Below, piece by piece: positions 12,381 through 23,722 of a DNA stretch of 64,000 nt. A program made the position numbers and the translations under genes. The stretch lies in contig NW_026252088.1 in assembly GCF_025399195.1 (NCBI RefSeq), forward strand, positions 496,001 through 560,000. The letters run 5' to 3'. The notes beneath the pieces are model-generated. The model made no database searches. It saw only the letters and a list, made by a program, of their open reading frames with translations, and was not told the DNA's origin. The DNA comes from Umbelopsis ramanniana AG. Lineage: Eukaryota > Mucoromycota > Umbelopsidomycetes > Umbelopsidales > Umbelopsidaceae. Positions within the stretch are counted from its first letter, which is position 1, and each line of letters opens with the position of its first letter.

Positions 12381-14608
12381 ATGTCTACCGAGAGAAGTGA
12401 TACTGAGCCTCTTCTTGGTAAACAGAAGCAGCAGCAGTATGGAGCATCTACCACCGAGCATAGTGCCGAATCCAGCGACAGCGAAATAACGATTATCACA
12501 AGCACAGCTGCCGTACCCAAACCAGATGATACTTTACCCAGTGGATCCAACATTGTATTTGTATTGATGGGGTAAAGCTCGATAACTTGCTGTAGTGGAA
12601 TATAACACTGAGGTTGCTAATAAAGTTGTCAATTGACAGCTTGTGGATGGGCGTATTCCTTAGCTCCTTGGACAGCTCTATCGTCAGCACAATTCTCACA
12701 AGGATAGGAAGCGACTTCAATAGGTAGTTTAACGCACCGTCTCTTGTCAATGTGGACTACATCATTAATCAACCGTACCAACCCAACAGATACAATGACG
12801 CTGTATGGGTGGCAACTTCATATCTCATATCATATACAGCCCTCCAACCTCTATGTAAGTCAAGTTGTTGCCGATTCCATTGCGTGCTTTGGTTACGGGC
12901 TTTCAACCTTGGCCATTCGAGTCATTCTCCGCCGCCTAATCTATATCCGCCGTTTTTACAGATGGGCGAATCAGCGATGCCATAGGACGCAAGAATACTT
13001 TACTTTTTGCCAGCAGCACTTTTTTCATTGGATCTTTGCTATGTGGTGCAGCACCCAATTTTTGGTTCCTTGTAGCTGCTCGTGTTGTAGCAGGTATTGG
13101 AGGTGGAGGAATGAATACTATGTCAAGTATTGTTACCAGTGACCTGGTTTCCCTCCGAGATCGCGGAAAGTAAGCCGGACAAACAATTGGCTACCCATCA
13201 CACTTTATCTTCACAGGGCACTAACAATTATAACCTTAATTTTTTGCTTTATCTTCCCTTTTGCAGATATCAAGGATACGGTAACTTGAGCTACGCAGTG
13301 AGTGTGGTTTCACGACAGCATCTGCCTTTCTTCTACACCGATCTATGATTACTAATGCCCATTACTTTAGCTCGGTAGTGTTATTGGTGGTCCATTAGGA
13401 GGTAAGCAAGTTCAAAGGGTGCGAAAGCGTTTATAACATGACCTAATGGGCGTGCACTAGGCTTTATCACCGACTATTATAACTGGAGATGGACATTTTA
13501 TATCAACTTGCCGCTACTCTTTTTGACCTTCTATGTCACTGGGGTTCACATCAAGAATTACAATGTTAAGCGTGAGGCGGACGGATCGTTCCATTACCTG
13601 AGTAAGCTTCGCGAGGTCGACTGGGTTGGTGCCGTTACGCTGGTGATCTCTGTCGCACTATTTATGCTAGCCACGTCCTTGGGTGGTAATTCACTCCCTT
13701 GGTCACATCCTTTGGTTATCGGCTCACTTTCTGGATCGGCTGCGGGAGTTATTTTGTTTACTGTCGTAGAGGCAAAGTATGCAAAATATCCCATCATGCC
13801 ATGGCACATCATCACTCAACGCACTCCTCTTGCTTCATCCTTCACCAATTTTTGGTCTCTTATGTGTAGTATGAGTTTGGTTTTCCTTGTACCCCTCTAC
13901 TTTCAAAGTATTCTTGGATTTTCAGCTTCCAAAGCGGGTGTGTATATGCTACCCAAAATTTTAGCCTCTTCAGCTGGATCGTTGATCGCTGGTTATTATA
14001 TGTCACACACTGGTCGCTACAAAGGATTCTGCATATGCTCTGGTATATCGCTTATTCTTGGTGCTGCGATCATCACTTCTTGGACACCGCAATCTAGTGC
14101 TTGGTGGATGGCCCTCGGTAATATTCTAGATGGATATGCCCTTGGTAGCTTGCTTACTACTACCCTGGTCAGCCTGTTAGCGGCTGTAGAAGTTAAAGGT
14201 ATGGTTTTCAATGCGACTGAAAAAATGAAGATGGACTCTATAGCTAATGGATCTCTTCTTTTTTTTTACATGAAAGATTCCGCTACTATTATATCTATTT
14301 CTTATTTATTCAGAACAACTGGTGGTGTTCTGGGTGTTTCAACCTGTCAAGGCGTCTTCCAAGCTGTTCTTAAAACTCAGCTAGTTGAAAAGGTCAAGGT
14401 ACCCAATGCGGCTGAGATTATTGACGCTGTTCGCAAGTCTGTGTCTGTAATTTGGGAGTTACCTGAAGACGTTAGAGAAATGGTTTTGGAGGCGTATCTC
14501 ATCGCCATCAAGTATGCCTTTTCTCTGACCATTGTGTTTGCTGTATTGGCGCTGGTCAGTGTCAGCTTTGTCGAGAGACTCGAGCTCACCACTAAAGTTC
14601 GCAAATAG
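12381..14608 (+). CDS. DHA2-family MFS drug or amino-acid transporter
   Basis: Eight exons (12381-12571, 12640-12723, 12790-12854, 12962-13169, 13267-13297, 13371-13401, 13461-14198, 14277-14608) give 559 residues. After a polar N-terminus with a dileucine-like EPLLG, the core has GLWMGVFLSSLDSSIVST (TM1 motif D1 of 14-TM transporters), YGRISDAIGRKN (motif A), WRWTFYINLPL and SYLFRTTGGVLGV. This matches DHA2, which holds multidrug exporters and vacuolar basic amino-acid transporters (Vba). The N-terminal dileucine and length are compatible with a vacuolar protein, but the substrate cannot be read from sequence. Intron 14199-14276 is 78 bases, in frame and free of stops. Confidence 0.92.
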
Positions 14609-14844
14609 ATCCAAGTTGCTTGATTGTGGAACTTACAGTTAACCTTAAATGCTTTTAATGAGCCCAATAAACCCTATATATCCCATGTATGCAAAACGGT
14701 CGCGTGTAGTTCAGTCTTTAAACTCTGCAAATGAATCCATAGTTGTCTCGGTAAAGGAATAATGGTTGAATACAGGTTTATTTTACAATCTGCTCTAGAT
14801 GACGTGAAAAAGGGTTCTATGACACTATTCGACTTTTTTTTTCT

Positions 14845-16498
14845 TTAGATCTTGTAGTTGGTCTCATCGATGGCTTGGTGGAGATATTGCTTTTTGCCAG
14901 AGCCATAGTCACCAGCGGCATTACCGTTACCGTACACCCGATACTTGTAAATAACCAAGCCTTCCAAGCCCACAGGGCCACGAGCATGAGTCTTGTTAGT
15001 CGAAACCTACAGATCATGTATGTTAGTTGACATCCTTTATATCAATCCAGCAATCGTAGATAACTTACGCCGACTTCAGCACCAAAACCATAACGGAATC
15101 CATCAGCAAATCGAGTACTTGCGTTCCAATAGCATCCAGCAGCATCAACTCGCGCCATGAAAAATTCTGCTACGGATGCATCTTCAGTGATGATACAATC
15201 TGTGTGCTTGGAGCCGTGCTCAATAATGTGATCAATCGCCTCAGAAACGTCTTGGACGACTTTGACGGCAATAGTCAGGTCAAGGAACTCAGTGTCGTAA
15301 TCCTCATCAGTGGACTTAGAAACCTGTTCCTTGAATTTACTATCAACGTTTGACAGGGCATTGTATGTAGCTGTATCACATCGAAGAGAAACACCGGCGT
15401 TCAAGAGTGCAGTTGCAACAGCAGCGAATTTATCGGATTGCAAGAGGTCTTGGTGCACAAGAAGAGTTTCAGCTGAGTTGCAAGCAGCTGGGTAGTTGGT
15501 CTTCGGTGTGGCAAAAAAAAAATTAGCGTCTAATTTTCATGTGGGGAAGGAACCAACACCTTATAGATACAAACCTTGGAATCAACAACAATCTTCTTTG
15601 CCTTCTCAATATCAGCATCCTTGTCAACAAACAGAGAGCATAAACCATCAGCATGACCCAAGACAGGGATTCTAAACAAAACAGAGAGATATATCAGTCA
15701 TCTTCTTTGCCCCTGCTTTCCCGTCATTGAAAATGCAAGATCCTTTACCTGGTATTGTTCTGAATATATTTAACAAGGCTGTTGCTTCCACGAGGAACAA
15801 CCATATCAATGAAGCGATCCAATTCCAATAACGCGCTGATATCTTCTCTGGTCTCGACAATCTGAACGGCTTCTTTGGGAATAGACGAATCAGCAGGAAG
15901 GCTGTTCAAGGCGTCTTGAATGACCTTGGCAAGGACAGCGTTTGTGTGCGATGCTTCCTTTCCTCCCTTCAGAATAACAGCATTACCCGATTTAAGAGCA
16001 AGGCAAGAAATGTTGACGACCACTTCGGGACGAGCTTCGAAAATGGTGAGTAAGACGCCAACAGGTACAGAAACACGGTACAATTCTAAATCGTCATCCA
16101 ACTTGGTAGCTAGACTGACTCGCTTGGTAGGGTCAGGAAGGTGAGTGATATCCTCAACTCCAGAGAGAATAGAGTCGAACTTGTCTCCATTGCAGATATC
16201 CAAGCGCTTAAATAAGGAGCTGCTAAGCTTTCCCTGTGCTACTTGCTCTTCAGCCAGCTAATTGAACAATCCTGTTTAGCAACCTAAATCCAACCATATG
16301 GTTCCTTCGAAAAGCAAAGTAACTACGCACCTTTTTGTCAACCTCATTGGCTTCGAAAATCTCGGCCTTGCGCTCAGCCAAAACTTGCTTAATTCTCAGC
16401 AAAGCTTCATTCTTTTGTTTATCAGTTACAGACTGAAGAGCAACAGAGGCTTGTCTGGCAGCTCTTGCGGTTTGAACAATGGCAGAATCGGAGGACAT
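14845..16498 (-). CDS. PRO2: Gamma-glutamyl phosphate reductase (proline synthesis)
   Basis: Five exons (16498-16331, 16257-15749, 15671-15575, 15500-15069, 15006-14845) give 455 residues, one short of yeast Pro2. The enzyme reduces gamma-glutamyl phosphate to glutamate semialdehyde with NADPH, the second step of proline synthesis in the cytosol. The active-site cysteine stands in [18 protein letters not shown]. Other family blocks are [54 protein letters not shown] and the C-terminal [19 protein letters not shown]. The glutamate 5-kinase partner is a separate gene in fungi and is not in this window. The 250-base gap upstream separates it from Gpi1. Confidence 0.96.
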
Positions 16499-16749
16499 GT
16501 GGAATGTGAGTTAAAGTGTAGCAAGCACCGAAAAAAAAAAGCAGGTCCCTTATGTGGTAGTCATAATCAATCAATCAGTGCGCCGGAGTTTGAAGTGGCT
16601 CAAACGTCATTTCAAACCCTGCCATATCACTACTAGCGTGGAAACCTTTAATTGCTTCCGTTGTATTCATAAAGAAATAAATCTCACGAATATGTTTATA
16701 AAGCCGCAAACAATGCTGGGTCTAGCTATCCTAAAAACAGCTTATCTAA

Positions 16750-19700
16750 TCAATCATCTTGAAACGATGATTTGAGTATTTCCCAAAAATCTCGCAATGA
16801 TGGCCTAAGAGAGAAGAAGGTATTAGTAGAAAGTATTATCTACGTAGATTGGCTTATCAAGATCTTACCTATTGTCAGGTAACATTGGATACTAAGAAAA
16901 AAAGTTAGACACAAACTTATGATAAACTCAATATCTTCACATGATTACCTGTAATTTTGGAATAGGTTTGATGGGTTCGCCGTATAGGAGGCAGGTGAGC
17001 ACATAAGTTGAAAAATAGTGCGCACTGAGTCTCTTCCACAACAGCATGTATTGAAAGAAAATGGCACCAAAAGGAATCGGTAAGTTCTGCACGGATAAAC
17101 GGGTTACTATACCATAGTATGGCTTGCTGTAGAGAATTTCAGTAAACCTACCCTCACGTAGATGTAGCTGCCTTGCAAGCAGCCCATACTCTTCTGTAAG
17201 ATACCATTGGTGGACGTTCGTTTCGAATCGGTGGAATTCTGTCGCAGTACCTCTGATTTAGGTGTATCGTGGAAGTGCACAGACCGCTGCTTTGGTCTAT
17301 GGCCTCTGGTAGGTTTAGTAGGTGTGGGGGTCTGAACTTCATTGGCAGGCACCGCTTCAGGCTTCTGTAGCATTGCTTGCTTCTTCCACGCTTGGGCAAT
17401 ATTTAGTCGTTGCCGATTTAAGAATCGAACGAACCTTCGCTGCTTGATGAAAAGATCTGGCTGGCAAACCTCGAAGGTGAGGCCGCCTATATTACGGTTA
17501 CTATCGTGTATATGCATACAGTACATACTACTATAATGCAGAGAGTCTCTTACCTGGTAGCCTTCCTGGATCTTTGATTCGTAGCATAATAGCAAAGAGC
17601 GGAAAGTGGTTGAAGAAAGCTAACAGCGTTTCCATTATTGCTTGCGAGAAAATGATACCTACCCGCCCCTGAAAGTTACCGTTAGCATGGGACACAGGCA
17701 ATACCATGGACCTGTGGGCAAGGGAACGTACCGAAGCAAATGTCAAATAGTATGATAAGACGGTAGGGAAAAGAAACATCAATAAAGTAAAGAGACTTGT
17801 TCCCAACAACAATTGGTCCAAGTCATAGTCACAGGAGTCAATGCGATGCCTGAGCACGTTACGTTTCTTTCCTGAGTATGCCGGTGGAATCAGCCTAGAA
17901 GTCAACGTCGCTGAAGCTGTATCAAAAACCACATACCTCTGAACAGATTGAATAGCGAGTATAAAATAGTGAATTGCCAATTAAAGATGCGAGCGGCCAC
18001 CATGTAAAACCAGTATACATGTAAGGTCATGAACGCCAGTAGATCCGATGAAAGAGATATTATCATGCTGACACCGAATATGCCGGACATCCCAATCACT
18101 TTAAGTATTAATGGCGTAGTTGGTCGAATGTTTTGTATGCACACTGCAACAGATGTCTGTTAGCGTTTTCTATGGATATACATCGTCGTCACATTTTAAA
18201 TGATATTCTCCTTACCGATCCATAATCGGATCAACCATGAGAACAGCTCACTCAAAAACTTTCCAAGTTCGTCATTTAGTTTCAGACCTCCTGGTGACCT
18301 TAACAGCCAGTCCATCATCATTTGTAGTGGGTCCACGGTATATCTCTGAAATAAACATTATCAATGTTGGATGCAGGGTACTACTAGGAACTAGTATGGC
18401 GACTTACATTCAGTATGTCATGTAAGGTTATTGATACTTCATAACTGTTGTTGATTAAGAACGACCCCACAGTGACGCCAATGATGATGTCGTTGGCAAT
18501 TAGCCACATACTGTTGTAAAAACTTCAACCAGAAAGCAAAACTTTAGAAAGAATTTTGAAAATGTGATGAAAGTTCGGTTGCATACCTTATATATTGCGC
18601 TCTTGTTGCTGCAGTGTTCGCCCATCGCCTCTTTCGAATTAACATATACTGACCGGGCCAAAAGCAGAGCTGTTGCAATCGCAAGTCAACTTGTAAGGCT
18701 GGCATAAAAAGTTAGTAAAACGACCATTACTGACATTATGCTGAATTCATTACCAGATCCTTACCTGCAGCAGACAAGTCCTTCAAAGCAACACCATTGA
18801 GAATCCATTTTGGTAATTGAAGGTTCAGAACATACAGTATGATCTCAATGACAAATCGTACTACAAAAAGAAGACCCATGCCGGGGCCAATGATGAAGGA
18901 TCGTAGTGCCTGCACGAGGGAGAATATTGGATAAAATATATACACGAAGATTGCTTTGATTTGTTGTGCGAAACTCATGATGGCAGACAATATCATGGTG
19001 TGAGTTCGCTGAGCCTCGGTGGCGGCTGTTGTTAATTGCTTGATGCCTTTTTCTAAATAGAATGACGAATTTATCTAAACTCATATGTTAGACCCTCCAG
19101 CTGACTTCAAGGCACAGTTATAGCAAAGACACATACTTGATCTAGGGCAATACGTATATTGCCATCTTCCACATCCAAGCCATCTTCATCCATGTTGCTG
19201 CTTGCCATAATTCTGGATTGTTCAACAATTTTTTTAACATTCTTGATAACTCCACACTCTGATTTACTCAATGATGTTGTGTCGATGTCATCGGTGGCAT
19301 ATGCAAGCTTTCGCGACGTCGCTTTGGCGGATAGATCAAGTACAAGAGGATCCAGTGCCAGATACTGCAAGTATTCGGGATTGGGTTGATCATAAAAAAT
19401 TATTTCCACTGAAGTTTGTCTATCGCTTTGTTCGTTTTTGTCATATATAGATCTACAGTTTGACAATCAATAGGCAATTTGTGACTTTGATAACATCAAG
19501 ATTATAGCCTTACCTGATTTCTGGTAACATTTCAGAGTTCAGAAATATTGACAGCCAGAAATCTTCGTTTCCTACAAATGCTGGTTACTAAAACTTCGTC
19601 TTTTCAATAGATGTCATAGTGCATCAGCGTACCTGGCTTAGGGTAACTAAGGTGATTAGATTCGCTGTTGGCAAGGACTCCTAAGACAGTCGGTGCAGGA

Positions 19701-19991
19701 TGTGATGGACTTGATTTACTATCTCCGTCCGTTGCAACCGGTGGTAGACAGCGTGATAGATAGCTTGATAGCTCAGATATCTGATAGGAACGTTTGTTTA
19801 GCGACGGGCGCGAATGTCTGTACGGTGGCATTCCCGCAACCACCTACCGACAAGTTTTCACAAACTGTAGCGACACAAATAGTGCGCCCCGAGTTGCTCC
19901 ATCCTACCAAGTACCCGTTCCTCGGAACTATAGAGGTACATACATGAGATGGCCATAGCAATTTCACCGTTCTATACCTCGCATCGGGCAT
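16750..19991 (-). CDS. GPI1: Gpi1/PIG-Q, subunit of GPI-GlcNAc transferase
   Basis: Fifteen exons (19991-19848, 19780-19633, 19571-19514, 19452-19137, 19074-18765, 18699-18597, 18522-18408, 18345-18216, 18143-17937, 17871-17732, 17668-17554, 17486-17152, 17086-16949, 16891-16869, 16804-16750) give 778 residues. The protein stabilises the ER complex that starts GPI-anchor synthesis by adding GlcNAc to phosphatidylinositol. Diagnostic blocks are NGYLVGWSNS, IIFYDQPNPEYLQYLALD, LRLQQLCFWPGQY, SMWLIANDIIIG, DSCDYDLDQLLLGT, FFNHFPLFAIMLRIKDPGRL and IFFQYMLLWKRLSAHYFS, with several TM helices between. A Ser/Thr-rich insert lies near residues 610-680. One exon is only 23 bases. The start at 19991 gives a short leader before RYRTVKLLWPS; an earlier start is not excluded. 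Confidence 0.94.
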
Positions 19992-20149
19992 GAGGCGATG
20001 GTCTTTATAACGGTTCCAGTAACAAAAAGCTGCACGTTCATTTTCAATGAGTGGTGAGGTTAAGACCCCGATGATCACGTGCATAAATCGATATTCAATG
20101 CTCAACTTCAACACAGAAAGTTTTACTCTCTCAATCGTTTCAATACAAC
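19992..20149. promoter_or_regulatory. Compact divergent promoter between GPI1 and PYM
   Basis: Only 158 bases separate the start codons of two divergent genes. A palindromic CACGTG at 20076-20081 sits in the middle. The region must hold both promoters, so shared control is plausible, though only position supports this. Confidence 0.4.
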
Positions 20150-20659
20150 ATGGCATCGAATGTTTCGGGCATTGTAGGGGATGGTGACGAACGGTATATA
20201 CCAGGATCTCGAAGACCCGATGGAACACTTAGAAAAGAAAGAAAAGTTCGACCTGGATTCACGCCTGCTGAAGATGTAGTACGATACAGCAACTCGCGCA
20301 TAGAGGCGAGCAAACCTAGCCAATATCCTCCAGGGTATACTCCCAAAACAAAGCCAGAAACATCATCTGTGGCCAAAAAGAAAGCGAATAAGGTGGAAAA
20401 GGTTGATTCAGGCGCTGGTCAACCCCGTCTTCAGGAACCTAAATCCAAAGACGCACCAGTCTCAACGTCTTCAGCTTGCCCCGCGTCTTCTGCAGCAACT
20501 GAGAAGGAGAAAAAGATCAAGGCACTTCAGAAGAAGCTTAGACAAATTGACGAATTGAAGGCTAAACAAAATAGTGGTACATCGCTTAACGCAGAGCAAT
20601 TAGACAAGATCACCAAAGCCAAATCATTGGAGGAAGAGTTGAGCAAATTGAAGATATGA
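20150..20659 (+). CDS. PYM1: PYM (partner of Y14 and Mago), exon-junction complex disassembly factor
   Basis: An intronless gene of 169 residues. The N-terminus carries the PYM signature: GIVGDGDERYIPGSRRPDGT followed by LRKERKVRPGFTPAEDVVRY, which in animals binds the Mago-Y14 dimer and removes the exon-junction complex on the ribosome. The C-terminal half is Lys/Glu rich with a predicted coiled coil (EKEKKIKALQKKLRQIDEL), as in other PYM proteins. Its presence implies a working exon-junction complex, in keeping with the intron density here. It is the only clearly intronless housekeeping gene in the window. Confidence 0.93.
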   Translation: MASNVSGIVGDGDERYIPGSRRPDGTLRKERKVRPGFTPAEDVVRYSNSRIEASKPSQYPPGYTPKTKPETSSVAKKKANKVEKVDSGAGQPRLQEPKSKDAPVSTSSACPASSAATEKEKKIKALQKKLRQIDELKAKQNSGTSLNAEQLDKITKAKSLEEELSKLKI

Positions 20660-20824
20660 GCTGTCGGCGATCCCACTTGTATATAATTTTGACTTTTTCG
20701 CTTTTTTTCAAGATTTATTTGCATCATTGTTGCAATTGAATAACTTTGGGTTTGACAATAAATCATCCGACATCAAAGTTACAGAAGTGTTGGTGGTCGT
20801 GACGAAGGCAGCGATCACCACAGA

Positions 20825-21848
20825 TTATAGAGTTTTGGATGCCTCTTCGTGTAGTAATACATATTCTCTCGTGCTGTCCCCAAATTTAAGCACATCGCTC
20901 AACTTGAGCTCAATATAACGAGTATCTGGTATCCTGTCACCATTCAAATGCGTTCCGTTTGTAGATTCCAGATCGATGATAAACGGTCTGCGTTATAGCG
21001 TTAGTACACAATGCGTCAAAATGTTGTCTTCAGCAAGACACTTACTTGACAACTCGCCGGACTTGACCATTCGTTTCATTCTTCTCGTTAACAGACCGAA
21101 ACTGTAACACTGCGTGTTGCTTGGAGCAAGAAGGATGATCTACGGGTATGTCGGCAACCTATGGAAGAAAAACGAAGAGATTGCAAAAGTGATCTATTAA
21201 TTTTCAAACCACAGATCATCCACAGCTTGTCTCAAGTCTATCTTACTTACCACTCGATCTCTACCAAACAGATATGCACTCTTACGATGTATGTGGAGAA
21301 CATCTGTCACAATGCAACAGGTTAGCAGACAGCGCCGACTTTCAAAACTCGGGTGCATTATAATTACCAATTTGCTTGTCTCCCTTGAATACATAGAGTC
21401 TCCATTTTTTAGTTGGTTCTCGTGCTTCCGCAGGTTCAACGTATTTCAATTCAACACCTTTATAAGTGTTCGTTTCAGCAGCAAGCTTCCCGGATAAACC
21501 AAAATTAGCTTCTGCTTTTTTGACGGGTACTTCCGGCTCCTCCTCCACTTTGTTGTCCTCTGGTTTTCCCCATTCGTACTTTTTGGGCCCACCGGATGAT
21601 CGATTCTTATTTTGTGCAGGTCGTCTTTGTCTCTCTCTGGAGCGTGATCGCGATCGAGACGCATTTCTTCGCTGGGGTGACCTTGAGCGAGGCGATCGGG
21701 CATATGGAGATCTAGAGCGTGAGCGTGAGTTGTATTGCCGATCCCTTCTAGGATAGTTATCTGAAGAACGTCGATAACGGTCTGGCGACCGAGAGTTTCG
21801 TCTGCGTGCTGATGGACTTGGGCTTCTAGGCATTGGTGAAGTTTGCAC
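20825..21848 (-). CDS. PML1: SNIP1/Pml1 FHA-domain protein of the RES splicing complex
   Basis: Four exons (21848-21368, 21303-21251, 21158-21046, 20987-20825) give 269 residues. About 90 N-terminal residues are Arg/Ser rich with RS dipeptides. Then come NTYKGVELKYVEPAEAR and an FHA domain with RKSAYLFGRDR, DHPSCSKQHAVLQF and LESTNGTHLNGDRI, the phosphothreonine-binding core. The order matches human SNIP1 and yeast Pml1, which with Bud13 and Snu17/Ist3 form the retention-and-splicing complex. The start could instead be the ATG five codons downstream (21833). The gene converges on PYM with a 165-base spacer. Confidence 0.93.
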
Positions 21849-22558
21849 AACTTGGGGCAGCAGAACGTTGAAGGTTGTTAATCACAAATTTCTAGAAATC
21901 GCGAGTCACATGTCCGAAATCCAGCTGGTGAGGCAAGCGTGCCAGTTGTTCAGACCTTCATTACTCGCTGGGCTTTGCTCTACGTACGAGTCACTAGCGA
22001 AACATTGATTAAGGTATTATCGGTCCTAATTCTAGGCCTATCGCTAACATAATTGGCACATTTCTTATTTCACGATAAACAGTACAACCAATCATCATGC
22101 AATAACATTCTCCCGGCTGAATCTGACATTGGTTCAGAACTACTGCAGTAACAGACACTGAAACTACAATATTATGCTCGCAGATGTCAATAAATCAAAA
22201 GAATTTGTGCCAATTTCTGAATGGCTGCACCCCTTAAGTCATGCCATCAAGCTTATATTGGTCACCCCTGAGCTCGCCCTATAGCATCTGTCAAACAGAA
22301 CATTATGGCAGTAATGGCATAATTATTGTCCAAAGCAGGATAGATATCATAACCTGCTGCTGGTATTTGTGAGAAAAAGCGCGCAAACTGTACATTTCAC
22401 ATTCTATAACCCCAACACTCTGGTAGAAACATTGTTTTTGAAACTCTTGTGGCTTTCGTTGCGGTATTTCTGCACGTTCTATTTTTCGCCTCATGGCTAA
22501 TTTATAGAAAACAAAAAAGTTTGGATTGACCATCTTTCATCCTTGTTCTTTTCCCTTG
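21849..22558. other. Intergenic region with divergent promoters
   Basis: This 710-base gap lies between the divergent SNIP1 homologue and the secreted-protein gene. I find no conserved coding frame; the longest open frame (22303-22533, minus) has no recognisable features. A T-rich stretch and a CTTGTTCTTTTCCCTTG leader precede the start at 22559. Confidence 0.4.
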
Positions 22559-23487
22559 ATGAAATCCTATCTTTTTATTACAGCCTTGGCCATAGCCTTT
22601 ACCGCTTCGTATGCACAGTCTAATACGGCTGCTCCAGGTGAGTACAAACGGAATCTATTTTATTCCAGACCTCCTGGCTAACAATTTTATGACGTTTCGT
22701 GCTTCAAGGTGCGGTACCTACAACTGCCAGTACACCTTGGACCATTCTAAATATTGATGCCGGTGAGCGTGCCAATATTTGCCAGAGACAGATATCCTAT
22801 TGCTCTGTAAGTACCATGTGAAGCTCGGTTTTGAAGCTGCTTGTATGAAAATCATGACAATTAAAATGTATTTGACTTCATAGACAATGTGCGGAAGCCC
22901 AAGTCAAGCTGCGACAAAGTAAGTGTTTCTATTTTAAACCCACAGTATAAAAATACATGGTCATCATTGACCGCCTTGCCGATTAAGCTTTTGCAATGCC
23001 ACCTCTATGGCCTGGAACTGTGTGTGCACTGTAAGTTAACACTTTTAGTACAAACCTTGTTAGAATGACTTTTTACTTCTGACAACTGATGTAACATTTC
23101 ACAAAATAGAACAGCAATAATGGAAGCAATGCTACCTATCTGGATCCTGTTTCGTTTGCTGAGTGCAATGGCAAAAGCATCGCTTGTTCAGCCGCATGCC
23201 CAGCTGACGCCCAACGTTCAACCTGTGTGCAGTCTTGTACAAACTTTTATTCATGCGGCACATCCAAGGCACCAGCAAGCTACTTGCAAACTGGTAATCA
23301 AAACGATACACCTGCATATAATGGTCCCCCGCCACCTGCATCGTCTTCTGCTTCACCATCCAGTGCCATAAACACTGCAACTACCACCATCATCAGCAAA
23401 CAAAGTCTGGCCTACAAATTTGATGTCAGGTTTGAAATGGCTGGGTTCGCCGCTATCACAGCACTTCTTGCACATGCGATGTTGTAA
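22559..23487 (+). CDS. Secreted cysteine-rich protein, probably GPI-anchored (DUF7707-like)
   Basis: Five exons (22559-22637, 22709-22806, 22884-22918, 22988-23030, 23110-23487) give 210 residues. A signal peptide (MKSYLFITALAIAFTASYAQ) precedes a Cys-rich domain with spacing like ICQRQISYCSTMC, NFCNATSMAWNCVC, FAECNGKSIACSAAC and a CVQSC..YSCG tail. This resembles the fungal secreted family Pfam lists as DUF7707; the assignment is from memory and tentative. A Pro/Ser/Thr-rich stalk follows, then a hydrophobic C-terminus (MAGFAAITALLAHAML), as expected for GPI anchoring. It would sit at the plasma membrane or wall. Gpi1, in the same window, belongs to the anchor pathway, but this is not evidence of co-regulation. 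Confidence 0.75.
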
Positions 23488-23722
23488 TGAATAATAATGG
23501 ATATTACAACTATCGGTACCAAACATTATTATGTTGTACATGGAGGATACTTACTTTCTTCTTCAACTTCCTATCTCTTCTCATTGACACTGCGCCATTA
23601 ACTGCTCCAGCTCACATATAACACCATTCATGCGCTTTTTCATCTCGATCTTTTTCGTTTATTAGTTTCATTGTTAAATCTGTGCACAAACTGTCTTCGT
23701 CTTTGAAAACATAAAAAAAAAT

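Noticed and set aside
12056-12400. 114-codon open frame before the MFS transporter
   Set aside because: No domain, poor codon composition, and overlap with the transporter start.
14199-14276. Reading the 78-base stretch as exon of the MFS transporter
   Set aside because: Strong donor and acceptor and the family length at this loop favour an intron; retention is kept only as a possibility.
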